In this document: piece by piece, positions 16,661-24,498 of the stretch | Layout of the letters: each line of letters opens with the position of its first letter | Position numbering within the stretch: the first letter of the stretch is position 1 | Source: Pseudoalteromonas luteoviolacea DSM 6061 | Lineage (GTDB): Bacteria; Pseudomonadota; Gammaproteobacteria; Enterobacterales; Alteromonadaceae | NCBI RefSeq assembly: GCF_001625655.1 | Contig: NZ_AUYB01000131.1 | Coordinates: forward strand, 1-34,761 | Reading direction: 5' to 3' | Length of the DNA: 34,761 bases | The notes under the pieces: generated by a model | Told to the model about the DNA's origin: nothing | Database searches by the model: none | Seen by the model: the letters and a program-made list of their open reading frames with translations, nothing else | Made by a program: the position numbers and the translations under genes

Positions 16661-17993
16661 AACGGACTCCTGTGAACCACTCAGTACGATCATAGCTATA
16701 CAAGGTAATGGAACTGTGTTTGTCATAGTAAGAAGCTGATACATCTACACTCCAAGCATCGTCCCATTGATATCGCCAATTTAGGTTTAATATCACGAGC
16801 TCTTCATTTCTCGTTTCCAAGAAAAATGGGTGCACCGCCCTATGCTCAATATCTCTGTATTGTGCTTTAAAAGTCAGTAAACTATTTTGTGACGTGCGGT
16901 GAGCAACAGATCCCGAAATGAAATCGTAATCTCTGCCATAGTGCTCGCCCTCATCATATCTTGCAGGTTGCCAAGTATATCCGGCATCAAGTCGAACCAA
17001 CCAGAGCTTAGAAGAGTGCCCGAGTCCGCCTTGAATTGTGTAAATTCGACTATCTAAATTTCTGTCTTGCACATTATTTTGCAAGAAAACAAACCCGCTA
17101 AAGGCTGTGAACCAGTTACCAGAAAAGTAGTATTGCACACTGCCGTAAAGTCCAAAATCTTGCTGATAAGTATTGTCGTCTAATGTTAAAACACCGAATT
17201 GGCCGCCAACTGAAAACGCTGCTTTATCCTTTTTGTGTTCATAACCCACTCTGATTGTTCCCTGGTAACGGTCATAATCATCCGTATCTTGATGTCGTTG
17301 ATCTGAGTAGTCGACATCAAGCTTCCAGGCATCATATTGAGTCTGCTGCCATTTTGCTCGGAAGTTATAACGAAAACGCATAAAGTTATCGGCCGTTTTT
17401 TGGCTTGTAGCATCCAATAGGAAAGGAATACCACCTATAACAATGCGATCATCGAGGGCCCCACTATTCACGTTTGAGTCATGTCCTAGGGCTAAAGAGA
17501 TAGCATGTTTATATGATTCCTCTAATTGATTTGAGCGTTCTTCTATAGACGCTAAAGCACGGTCAACATTTTGCCGCATGGCTTTGGTCAATTGCGCTGA
17601 CCGTAGTCCTTGTAGGATTGTTTGTGCTTGCGAATAGTTTTTTTGTTTTGCATATGTGAGCCCCAGTAAATAATGGCTTGGTACATGATCAGGCCAATTC
17701 ACAAGTACTCGCTCCAGAGCAAATATCGCCTCATCATACTTTGCAACTTCTAACGCAGCTTGCGCGTATAAAAAGTCAAAACTGGGATCACCCGCAAACT
17801 CATCGACTCCACTATTCGCTTTATCAAAAGCAGCTTGGTAGTTTTGAGCAATTAAGGCAGTTTGAAGTTCAGATATTATTTTTCTTGTGTCTTCGTCTGC
17901 TGATGAGGAATTTCCTTGAGCTGAACACAGGAAACTCACACAACCAGCCATCAAAGCCACAAATAGACGTGCGCATCGAAGTACTAGTGACAT
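16650..17993 (-). CDS. TPR/beta-barrel outer-membrane protein, surface-lipoprotein-assembly-modifier-like
   Basis: A 447-residue exported protein: signal peptide with likely cleavage after CSA (residue 25), a TPR-rich helical domain (about 32-155; for example KYDEAIFALERVLVNWPDHVPSHYLLGLTYAKQKNYSQA), and a C-terminal beta-barrel (about 163-447) opening with HAISLALGHDSNVNSG and ending in a terminal Phe (VRYEF), a classic outer-membrane insertion signal. This two-part layout is that of the Slam (DUF560) family, which moves surface lipoproteins across the outer membrane. The similarity is judged by eye. It is the first gene of the six-gene cluster; the giant lipoprotein two genes downstream is an obvious candidate client, which is inference. 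The ribosome-binding site is weak (GGGTG). An alternative is a generic TPR-barrel OMP of polysaccharide systems. Confidence 0.8.
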   Translation of the reverse strand: MSLVLRCARLFVALMAGCVSFLCSAQGNSSSADEDTRKIISELQTALIAQNYQAAFDKANSGVDEFAGDPSFDFLYAQAALEVAKYDEAIFALERVLVNWPDHVPSHYLLGLTYAKQKNYSQAQTILQGLRSAQLTKAMRQNVDRALASIEERSNQLEESYKHAISLALGHDSNVNSGALDDRIVIGGIPFLLDATSQKTADNFMRFRYNFRAKWQQTQYDAWKLDVDYSDQRHQDTDDYDRYQGTIRVGYEHKKDKAAFSVGGQFGVLTLDDNTYQQDFGLYGSVQYYFSGNWFTAFSGFVFLQNNVQDRNLDSRIYTIQGGLGHSSKLWLVRLDAGYTWQPARYDEGEHYGRDYDFISGSVAHRTSQNSLLTFKAQYRDIEHRAVHPFFLETRNEELVILNLNWRYQWDDAWSVDVSASYYDKHSSITLYSYDRTEWFTGVRYEF

Positions 17994-18309
17994 AGCTAAT
18001 CACCCACTCATTGGTTATCGTATGAAAATCACTATCTACCTCAAGCAAAACCGAATAATCGAACCAAGGATTGCTAATCGACTAGAACACGTACAACATG
18101 CCTAGATAGGATGATCAAAGTATAAACAACAACTTCAATAATTCACTTCTGATTTCAGGTACATTTTGTCTTTCAATCGCACTGAGCGAAGAGATTTTTT
18201 GTAACATACTAATATTTATGAACTAACGAGGATTATTAGAATTTAGCTAAGCGAATTATCGCTCACTATTAGCTGCAAGGACAAAAGTATGTTGCTCAGA
18301 TTTACTCTG
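17994..18309. promoter_or_regulatory. Intergenic region upstream of the surface/second-messenger cluster
   Basis: No gene is visible in these 316 bases. Both neighbours are on the minus strand, so this region should contain the terminator of the polyamine-synthase-type operon and the promoter of the six-gene cluster. An imperfect hairpin lies at 18245-18274 (outer arms AGCTAA and TTAGCT, inner stem GCGA-ATTA-TCGC); it may end the upstream operon but has no clear T run. No minus-strand -35/-10 pair with good spacing was found. Confidence 0.4.
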
Positions 18310-19827
18310 TTAATTCCAGTGACGCCAACCTTCAAGGTATAAATACAGCACATTGGGCCTATCTAGAGTACTAATCACCTTTTCCCGTGTAGTTTGGTCA
18401 AGTGCCAACACTTGCAGAGCATCATCAATGTTGGAGTGATAATAGCGTGTGTCAATTTGCTCTTCTTTTCGAATAGAGCCACAGTTTGATTTGCATCCCA
18501 TTACAAACCCCCACTCCCCAAATGAAGGGACATTTACAAAAAACGTATTAACTTCTTGCATTCCACTTGCAGCCACGGTGTTACGAATAGACCAAAAAGC
18601 ATCTTTGGCAAAAAAAGGACTTGTCGCTTGGGTTACAAGGAGGCCATGCTCTTCAAGGGCATTACCGACTAACCGATAAAACTGCAGTGAATACAACCGA
18701 GCCAAACTCACCGTTTTAGGGTCTGGTAAGTCGATAACAACCAAATCATATTTGTCTTTGAACTCTTGTAAGTAAACCATCGCATCTCCATGCCAAACAG
18801 TCAGTTTTTCTGAGTTCAAAGCATTATTATTAAGTGCTACTAAATAGTGATTTTCTCGGGCAAGCTTTGCTACCGCAGGGTCCAAGTCAACCAAAGTAAT
18901 CTTTTTGATACGATCATATTTGAGTAGCTCTCTCACAGCTAACCCATCACCTCCGCCTAGAACCAAAACATCTTCAATTGCCTCGTTTCTCTGCATTGCT
19001 GGGTGAACTAATACCTCGTGATAACGGTATTCATCAATTGATGAAAACTGTAACCCTCCATTGAGGTACAGGCGAACATCATTTTTATGTCGAGTCATCA
19101 CTATTTGCTGGTACTGGGTTTGTTCACTATGAACAACTGGGTCATCAAATACATGCCCGTTCCATGCTTTATTTAAGCTGTGGCTAGAAACCATTGTCCC
19201 TAACAAAATGACCGATACTATTAATAGCCAAAGCCTTAACTGATATTTTGGTCTATCCAATATTTGCGGAGAAAAATACCACAACAAGGACATCGCAATA
19301 GACAAATTGATCAAACCAAACATTAATGAGGTTTTAAAGATCCCAAGCCATGGTAAAAACACAAAAGGAAATAACAGTGTGGCTAACAAGGCACCAAAAT
19401 AATCCAATGACAATACGTTGGATAAATTTGCTTTTAAGCTATAGTGTTTTTCCATTAAACGACTGAGTAGTGGTATTTCTAGACCTATCAATGTACCGAT
19501 TATCGCAGTGAGCGTCACAGAGGTTGCTTGCACCGAAATATCAAGGGCGTAAGCCAAGTACAAAAGTGGAACGCTCAACCCGCCAAATAAAGCTAATACC
19601 AACTCAAAACCTATAAATTGAGGTAGCAGCCGCGTATCTTTAACAAATCGAGAAAGGTATGACCCCACGCCCATAAAGGCCATATAGACACCAATAGTCA
19701 ACGAAAATTGTGTGATACTATCACCGAGGAAATAAGACCCTGTTGTCGCAATTAACAGCTCGTAGACAATTGAACACAGCCCTGCAATGAAGATGCTAAA
19801 GAGCAGAATATGACTTTCACGCAGCAC
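18310..19827 (-). CDS. Membrane-fused spermidine-synthase-like aminopropyltransferase
   Basis: A 505-residue fusion. Residues 1-205 form about seven TM helices (LLFSIFIAGLCSIVYELL, TGSYFLGDS, GVYMAFMGVGSYLSRFV). Residues about 215-505 are a spermidine synthase domain: LYLNGGLQFSSIDEYRYHE, the nucleoside-binding loop VLVLGGGDGLAVRELL, acidic VDLDP, GDAMVYL, and the DLVVIDLPDP catalytic-Asp region. Such enzymes transfer an aminopropyl group from decarboxylated SAM to a polyamine or another acceptor; the true acceptor of the membrane-fused type is unknown. The start is GTG at 19827, which overlaps the stop of the previous gene (TAGTG) and has a GGGGG ribosome-binding site 6 bases upstream. It is the last gene of a three-gene operon with DUF350. 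No SAM decarboxylase gene is present in the window. Confidence 0.86.
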   Translation of the reverse strand: MLRESHILLFSIFIAGLCSIVYELLIATTGSYFLGDSITQFSLTIGVYMAFMGVGSYLSRFVKDTRLLPQFIGFELVLALFGGLSVPLLYLAYALDISVQATSVTLTAIIGTLIGLEIPLLSRLMEKHYSLKANLSNVLSLDYFGALLATLLFPFVFLPWLGIFKTSLMFGLINLSIAMSLLWYFSPQILDRPKYQLRLWLLIVSVILLGTMVSSHSLNKAWNGHVFDDPVVHSEQTQYQQIVMTRHKNDVRLYLNGGLQFSSIDEYRYHEVLVHPAMQRNEAIEDVLVLGGGDGLAVRELLKYDRIKKITLVDLDPAVAKLARENHYLVALNNNALNSEKLTVWHGDAMVYLQEFKDKYDLVVIDLPDPKTVSLARLYSLQFYRLVGNALEEHGLLVTQATSPFFAKDAFWSIRNTVAASGMQEVNTFFVNVPSFGEWGFVMGCKSNCGSIRKEEQIDTRYYHSNIDDALQVLALDQTTREKVISTLDRPNVLYLYLEGWRHWN

Positions 19828-20633
19828 TATTTGCCCCCAAGACCACTGCGTGTTCTATATCCAGCACTGGACATGCTATGTTCACGTAATTGACGATCAA
19901 CTTTGAGATTTTTATTTGAAGCCGACTTTCCTCGATAATCTATCAACAAGTCATCATCATGACATGCCATTGCCGTCAGAGCAGACAACACAAACACGTA
20001 TAGAGCTAGTAACCAAGCAATCGGCATGAATTCATTTTTACTACGCTTTTGTATGAACTCGTGAAGGTACCTGCTTGAGGGTTCTCGTTTACCTAAATAA
20101 TCTGAAATGAGAAAGGCACCGAAACAAAGTATACCTAACAACCACATCGTAATATTTAGCCACTCTTTATTTCCATTTATTTCATATACCCGAAAATTAA
20201 AGTGGTTTTCAGTCGCTCTAGCCCGAGGAACGGGGCCTTTTGATGTGTGTAGAACCGCATGGTATTCACCAGCTTCTGGTAGTCTGATGTCAAAGTAAAG
20301 ATGGTTACGAGACTCTCGCCATGCACCATCTGAGTCCCGACCAGTTTCAGTCCAGAGTTCATCGTGGTAAGTGAACAGGTATGTTTCTTTTGTACCAAAT
20401 ACTTCGAACTCAAAACTAGACCATGTGTTATCTCTCATATAGCCTTTAACTTCAAAACGAACCATTGCGCCGTCTTTGCTTGTTTCGAATTTATACGGGG
20501 TAGATTGGTAATTTTTACTACTTATAAAGCGCACTTTTTCTAGCGAATAAACTGGCTCTTGAACATATAACTTGCAAAGCCAAGCTAAAATAGTCGCAAT
20601 AAGAGTTGTTGTAGCAAACCTCAATAAACTCAT
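19827..20633 (-). CDS. Membrane protein of the DUF350/aminopropyltransferase cluster (DUF4178-associated type)
   Basis: A 268-residue protein not confidently assigned to a family. It has an N-terminal TM helix (about 5-24), an extracytoplasmic beta-rich domain (about 30-150, with WSSFEFEVFG, ELWTETGRDSDGAWRE and FDIRLPEAGEYHAVL), and two further TM helices (about 158-178 and 203-223), ending in a basic Ser/Gly/Arg-rich tail. The WSSFE, DG-W-E and LPEAGEY pattern resembles the region that accompanies DUF4178 domains in related clusters; that is recollection of family style, not a search result. It begins 2 bases after the DUF350 gene and its stop overlaps the start of the aminopropyltransferase gene. 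The three proteins are therefore likely made together as one membrane module. Confidence 0.68.
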   Translation of the reverse strand: MSLLRFATTTLIATILAWLCKLYVQEPVYSLEKVRFISSKNYQSTPYKFETSKDGAMVRFEVKGYMRDNTWSSFEFEVFGTKETYLFTYHDELWTETGRDSDGAWRESRNHLYFDIRLPEAGEYHAVLHTSKGPVPRARATENHFNFRVYEINGNKEWLNITMWLLGILCFGAFLISDYLGKREPSSRYLHEFIQKRSKNEFMPIAWLLALYVFVLSALTAMACHDDDLLIDYRGKSASNKNLKVDRQLREHSMSSAGYRTRSGLGGK

Positions 20634-20635
20634 TA

Positions 20636-21475
20636 CTACAATACAACCACAATTACACTAGCAACTGACAGAGCTACACCGCCTTCAACGAGCGCAACTG
20701 ACATATTGTGCTCTTCTCCGACAGCTTTATCTATACAGACAGTTGGGAAAATCACTTTATCAATAAACAGACGTGCCAAAGGAAGCACAACAAACCCAAT
20801 CACTGCATCTTGGAAAAATAAGGTTACACTGGCGTGCCAGCTTTCAAACTCCCCAATAAGTGCATGTAGCAAAACCATACCTAATGCAATAAGAGTTGCT
20901 GAAAATGTCGCAGCAACTGCTTTGTTTCCTGATTCCAGTTCTGCCATTAGGTTATAGCTGGTCAACAAGTCGTAAATACGCGCAAATAAAACAAGTGTGA
21001 TTTGGCCAAGCACATAAAACACAAGCGCCGACATCCAGCCGCCTTCTCCATGCAGTGCTGCGCCTATAAGTAACGCACTCGCAATGTAACTCGAAGCTTG
21101 CACTACTCCTGTTGAAATATTTTGCTTTTCAATCAATTGTGCTTTATTGCAAAACGCATGCAGAATGAGTTTGTCATTGATTACACGAGAAACGAGTAAC
21201 ATTACCATGCCTGCCAGACTGTACCCTGCCACGGCAATTAAATCATTAATTAAGCCATTGCTCGGGCCTACTAGGACAGCGCAAAAGATAATGGCCACAG
21301 CCACAATATACCCCGCAACGGAAGTTGCGAGCGCAGCGTTTTTCTTAATTAAAATTTCGTTAAACGTATCGTAAGGGGTTGTGAAGTTGTATAGCCATTT
21401 TGCAATGAGCATAATGACTAGCAGCAAGCCAACAAAGCTGAGGCTCTGCATAGTTATAATTAATGAATCGTACAT
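20636..21475 (-). CDS. DUF350 (YjfL-like) membrane protein
   Basis: A 279-residue integral membrane protein with about eight TM helices arranged as two DUF350 units. The first runs from SLSFVGLLLVIMLIAKWLYNFTTPYD through NAALATSVAGYIVAVAIIF; the second contains NKAVAATFSATLIALGMVLLHALIG. The pattern LIKKNAALATSVAGY matches E. coli YjfL (LIKNNNTAASLAFSG type), which has one unit, so this is a duplicated version. Function is unknown; DUF350 genes commonly neighbour aminopropyltransferase and DUF4178 genes and envelope-stress (PspA-type) genes. No Shine-Dalgarno sequence is seen before ATG 21475, and a perfect -10 hexamer lies just 7 bases upstream, so the transcript may be leaderless. It is the first gene of the three-gene operon. 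Confidence 0.85.
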   Translation of the reverse strand: MYDSLIITMQSLSFVGLLLVIMLIAKWLYNFTTPYDTFNEILIKKNAALATSVAGYIVAVAIIFCAVLVGPSNGLINDLIAVAGYSLAGMVMLLVSRVINDKLILHAFCNKAQLIEKQNISTGVVQASSYIASALLIGAALHGEGGWMSALVFYVLGQITLVLFARIYDLLTSYNLMAELESGNKAVAATFSATLIALGMVLLHALIGEFESWHASVTLFFQDAVIGFVVLPLARLFIDKVIFPTVCIDKAVGEEHNMSVALVEGGVALSVASVIVVVL

Positions 21476-21482
21476 AATTGAT

Positions 21483-21488
21483 ATTATA
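21483..21488 (-). promoter_or_regulatory. -10 element of the DUF350 operon
   Basis: On the minus strand a perfect TATAAT lies 7 bases upstream of the DUF350 ATG. No good -35 is present at 16-18 bases. If used, transcription would start at or within a base or two of the ATG. Confidence 0.45.
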
Positions 21489-21655
21489 GTTTTTTGATTA
21501 AATTCGGGTTGTATTCTGTTGGACTAAACCAGTACCAAACAACTTGGAGTCTACACACAGGGGCTCGACTATTCTCATCCATACAATAATTCTACCTTGA
21601 ATCACAAACGGAGTCTCGAATTTACGTAAAAACATGTAAAAAGTGGGCTAAAGTG

Positions 21656-21680
21656 AAAAAGTGCGCCTTCAATGACGCAC
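21656..21680 (-). terminator. Rho-independent terminator after astB
   Basis: Read on the minus strand, GTGCG and CGCAC form a 5-bp GC-rich stem around a 10-base loop (21661-21680), directly followed by five T residues (21656-21660). It begins 14 bases after the astB stop codon. The stem is short, so strength is uncertain. Confidence 0.6.
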
Positions 21681-21694
21681 ATCAGATTAAACAG

Positions 21695-23032
21695 TTAGAT
21701 TCTTTGAAAATCGTATACTGAGCCTAAAGATAAAATTTTTGTCAGCTCATCTAGCGCGGTATAGCTCTCTACAAGTAGTTGAGGATCAGCAAGGTCCTGT
21801 TCGCATAACCTATCTCTATAGTACTTACTCACCCAAGTAACTAATTCTTGATATAGGCTATCTGTAAGTATACAAGATTGGTTGGACGCGGCTAACTCTT
21901 GCTCTGACAAAGTAACACGTAGCCTCAAACAGGCTGGACCACCTCCGTTTCGCATACTCTGTTTCACATCCAGATAAATTATATCATCAACTGGGTTACT
22001 AGCACTTTTTAAGGCGCTCAAATACGTTTCTACACTATTGACCTGTTGGCATTCGCTAGGCGCAATCAAAGCCATTCCGCCACCAGGCAAACTAACTAAC
22101 TGGCTGTTAAAAATATAACTTTGAACTGCATCTTCGACACTCACATCTGCCTGAGAAACTTCAATCAAATGTAAAGGTCTGCTGCCGGTATATGATTGAC
22201 GTATCGCATGAACAGCGGCTGCTTGCTCATAGAAGGCCTTTTGATGAAATAAAAATACATTTTCATTACCTATTGCGATCACATCGTTATGAAAAACTCC
22301 TTCGTCGATCACATCTGGGTTTTGCTGAATATACAGACATTGCTTGGGATTCAATTGATGTCCTCTTGCAACGGCTTGGCTCGCCTGCAGTGTTTGCCTT
22401 GCAGGAAACTTTTGTGGCTTTACATGACTGTGTATATCTTCACCATAAACAAATATTGCCAGTCCAGAATGTCCATAAGCATCAGTTAGACGCGTATGGT
22501 TTGCCGCGCCTTCGTCACCAAATAAGCTATGTTGGGGCAACGACGGGTGATGTGCGAAATACTCTTCATCAGTGAATACAGCCTGTAAAATGCGGCCAGT
22601 TGTTTCTGCCTCGATTGCGCGATGGAGCTTATTGTTTAAATTTGCAGGTGTAAAATGCACTTTCCCGTCCTTGGTATCACAGCTAGGGGAAATTGTTGCC
22701 GCATTAGCTGTCCACATTGAAGATGCCGAATAACAGGCTTTTAATAACTGTGGTTCAGCTTTTGCTGCTTGCGAAATTACATCACTATCACTCCCCGAAA
22801 AACCAAGCGCTCTGAGTGTCTTTATATCAGGCCTTGCATTTGGTGCGAATACGCCTTGATAAAGCCCTAGTTGAGACAACGCTCGCATCTTCTCAAGCCC
22901 TTGCAAAGCTGCTTGCTTTGGGTTTGAAAACAAGCTTGCGTTTGCTTTTGAAGCCACATTTCCATACGAAAGGCCCGCATAGTTGTGTGTTGGCCCAACA
23001 AGTCCATCGAAATTCACTTCATAATAATTCAT
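21695..23032 (-). CDS. astB: N-succinylarginine dihydrolase AstB
   Basis: A 445-residue cytoplasmic enzyme of the arginine succinyltransferase (AST) pathway. It converts N2-succinylarginine to N2-succinylornithine, CO2 and two ammonia. It belongs to the pentein fold; the catalytic set is visible as Glu174 (FGDEGAANH), His248 (GVFHNDVIAIGN) and Cys368 (NGGGPACLRLRV), close to Glu174/His248/Cys365 of the E. coli enzyme. The N-terminus MNYYEVNFDGLVGPTHNYAGL is the family start, so ATG 23032 is used; a longer frame from 23062 would run through a palindrome and is rejected. An AAGGGG ribosome-binding site is 4-5 bases upstream. It stands alone: no astC, astA, astD or astE is in the window, so the pathway is split across the genome. 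Confidence 0.95.
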   Translation of the reverse strand: MNYYEVNFDGLVGPTHNYAGLSYGNVASKANASLFSNPKQAALQGLEKMRALSQLGLYQGVFAPNARPDIKTLRALGFSGSDSDVISQAAKAEPQLLKACYSASSMWTANAATISPSCDTKDGKVHFTPANLNNKLHRAIEAETTGRILQAVFTDEEYFAHHPSLPQHSLFGDEGAANHTRLTDAYGHSGLAIFVYGEDIHSHVKPQKFPARQTLQASQAVARGHQLNPKQCLYIQQNPDVIDEGVFHNDVIAIGNENVFLFHQKAFYEQAAAVHAIRQSYTGSRPLHLIEVSQADVSVEDAVQSYIFNSQLVSLPGGGMALIAPSECQQVNSVETYLSALKSASNPVDDIIYLDVKQSMRNGGGPACLRLRVTLSEQELAASNQSCILTDSLYQELVTWVSKYYRDRLCEQDLADPQLLVESYTALDELTKILSLGSVYDFQRI

Positions 23033-23044
23033 TTTGCCCCCTTC

Positions 23045-23061
23045 TGGTGCACTGTGCACCA
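23045..23061. promoter_or_regulatory. Perfect 17-bp palindrome, putative astB operator
   Basis: TGGTGCAC-T-GTGCACCA: two perfect 8-base arms around one base, 12 bases upstream of the astB ATG and just before its ribosome-binding site. Its place suits a repressor operator, or an mRNA structure limiting translation. It does not resemble an ArgR box. It uses the same heptamers as an NtrC site but in the opposite order, so NtrC is not claimed. Confidence 0.5.
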
Positions 23062-23153
23062 TTTAAGTACACGCCACTTTTGTTTATTTTCTAACACTTC
23101 CACAGAGCCCAATATATATATGCAAAACGGGCTGTGAAGTTTCAATCTGCCAT

Positions 23154-23184
23154 CACCATATGCTGTTCGCTTTCAAATATGGTG
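23154..23184. repeat. Inverted repeat in the astB upstream region
   Basis: Arms CACCATAT (23154-23161) and ATATGGTG (23177-23184), 8 bp perfect, with a 15-base loop. It lies between the four-TM protein gene and astB, both minus strand. There is no T run, so it is more likely a regulatory or stabilising structure than an intrinsic terminator; it may still end the upstream transcript. Confidence 0.35.
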
Positions 23185-23288
23185 CCAGCTAACAATATAG
23201 TCAGAAAAAATGGAAAAATTTGGCACATCAACAGACAAAAACCTGTAAAACTCATTTATATGATATTGACACCTTAAAACATTCGTAA

Positions 23289-23720
23289 TCAGGACGTTTT
23301 GTGTTCGCTTTTTATTAAAGCCCATGTACCAATAGCGAAGCTTGTTCCCATTACCAAACATATCAATGAACTTATAATCCAAAAAGAGAGTGAATTTTCA
23401 GGAAAGCTTGGCATTAATACAGGGAATGCAAGCGCTCTAAAAATCAACACTCCTGAAATCAACCCTAAAGCTAATTTTTGAAGGGGCAATCTGAAAATGA
23501 TGCCTGCTGCGGACAAACCATAGAGACCCCAAACCATTAAAACTAATGCTATTATTGAAGTCACAATTGTTGGCTCAATATGGCCTGCTTCTGCCATGCT
23601 GGCCATTTGCTCCCCAGCTCCTAAAAAGCGGTACCAATCGGGGCCGAATATGATGCATCCAATATGCAATAAAGCAGCAATAAAACAACAAACCGCGCCA
23701 AATATAAAATATTTCTTCAT
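23289..23720 (-). CDS. Small four-TM membrane protein of unknown function
   Basis: A 143-residue protein I cannot assign. It has four hydrophobic segments (about 5-25, 52-73, 84-103, 110-135), with a short soluble loop after the first (GPDWYRFLGAGEQMASMAEAGHIEPT) that carries the FLGAGE motif seen in a group of small proteobacterial membrane proteins. The C-terminus is short and basic (KSEHKTS). It starts at ATG 23720 with a weak GGAA ribosome-binding site, is separated from astB by over 200 bases and is probably a single-gene transcript. A TATAAT-type hexamer on the minus strand (23772-23777) could be its -10. The function is unknown. Confidence 0.7.
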   Translation of the reverse strand: MKKYFIFGAVCCFIAALLHIGCIIFGPDWYRFLGAGEQMASMAEAGHIEPTIVTSIIALVLMVWGLYGLSAAGIIFRLPLQKLALGLISGVLIFRALAFPVLMPSFPENSLSFWIISSLICLVMGTSFAIGTWALIKSEHKTS

Positions 23721-23939
23721 CGATATTCATTCCAATTAAAAGCCAATTTAAATCCAGCCAATAATAGCGGTATTATAAAGTTCAAGGAAAGAATTAATTA
23801 ACAAGCCAGTTTTTTATTCTTTATACTTTTAAAAATAGCTTATCTTAGAAAAACAAATGTTAGAAAATAAAAGCCAAAGACCAGTTTCGCCTAGAAAGTC
23901 GAAATTTACTAAGTTGTTAGTATTGTTTTGAATACCGCG

Positions 23940-23945
23940 TATAAT
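23940..23945 (+). promoter_or_regulatory. -10 element of the dCMP deaminase gene
   Basis: A perfect TATAAT 32 bases before the ATG at 23978. The best -35 at a 17-base spacer is poor (TTAGTA, 23917-23922). An AAGGTG ribosome-binding site follows at 23966-23971. Confidence 0.45.
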
Positions 23946-23977
23946 GAGTCAACTCAATAGTATTTAAGGTGTAAAGA

Positions 23978-24451
23978 ATGAGACCGGATTGGGACGAATA
24001 CTTCATTGACTTGGTAGACAGCGTTGGCCAAAGAGCGACCTGCGATAGAGGAAAATCAGGTTGTATCATTGTTAAAGATAAAAGAATAATATCAACAGGT
24101 TATGTTGGTTCACCATCAGGTTTACCACATTGTGATGATGTTGGTCACCTGATGAAACAGGTCATCGACGTAGATGGAACTACAAGACAGCATTGTGTCC
24201 GTACAATCCATGCAGAGCAGAATGCAATCTGTCAGGCTGCGCGTTATGGAGTTCCGTTAGACGGCAGTACTTTATACTGCACTATGGAACCCTGTAGAGT
24301 ATGTGCAATGCTTATTATTAGCTGCGGTATATCCAAAGTCGTCGCCAAAAAGCGATATCATGCAGCACAAGAAACACGGGATATGTTCAAAATGGCCAAC
24401 GTCGAACTCGTTGTTTTAGAACAAGAAGTTGCAACTTACGACGACCAGTGA
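23978..24451 (+). CDS. Deoxycytidylate (dCMP) deaminase family protein
   Basis: A 157-residue zinc deaminase of the dCMP/ComEB type. The active-site motifs are HAEQN (His78 zinc ligand, Glu80 proton shuttle) and TMEPCRVC (Cys106 and Cys109 zinc ligands). The early RPDWDEYFIDLVDSVGQRATCDRGKSGCIIV segment and STGYVGSPSGLPHCDD are typical of dCMP deaminases, so deamination of dCMP to dUMP for dTMP synthesis is the likely reaction. Length agrees with the family (about 150-180). It is convergent with the following minus-strand gene, with a shared hairpin between them. A nearby pyrD homologue (25227) gives a loose pyrimidine theme but lies in a separate transcript. Confidence 0.9.
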   Translation: MRPDWDEYFIDLVDSVGQRATCDRGKSGCIIVKDKRIISTGYVGSPSGLPHCDDVGHLMKQVIDVDGTTRQHCVRTIHAEQNAICQAARYGVPLDGSTLYCTMEPCRVCAMLIISCGISKVVAKKRYHAAQETRDMFKMANVELVVLEQEVATYDDQ

Positions 24452-24461
24452 TTTACAACCA

Positions 24462-24490
24462 AAGAGTAGAACTCATTTCAGTCTACTCTT
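24462..24490. terminator. Hairpin between convergent genes
   Basis: Perfect 9-bp arms AAGAGTAGA (24462-24470) and TCTACTCTT (24482-24490) with an 11-base loop, between the stop codons of the dCMP deaminase gene and the convergent unknown gene. A clear T run is missing on either side, so it may act as a weak bidirectional terminator. Confidence 0.5.
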
Positions 24491-24498
24491 ACCACCCT

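Noticed and set aside
16661..16744. Longer FecR protein start at 16744
   Set aside because: The extra 28 residues come before the signal peptide and lie within the barrel gene; the AGGAG site supports ATG 16660.
23045..23061. Calling the astB palindrome an NtrC or ArgR site
   Set aside because: NtrC sites have the GCACC and GGTGC halves in the opposite order, and ArgR boxes are AT-rich; neither fits.
23033..23062. Ten-codon N-terminal extension of AstB from ATG 23062
   Set aside because: It would translate the palindrome and adds residues absent from the family; the conserved start is ATG 23032 with its own ribosome-binding site.
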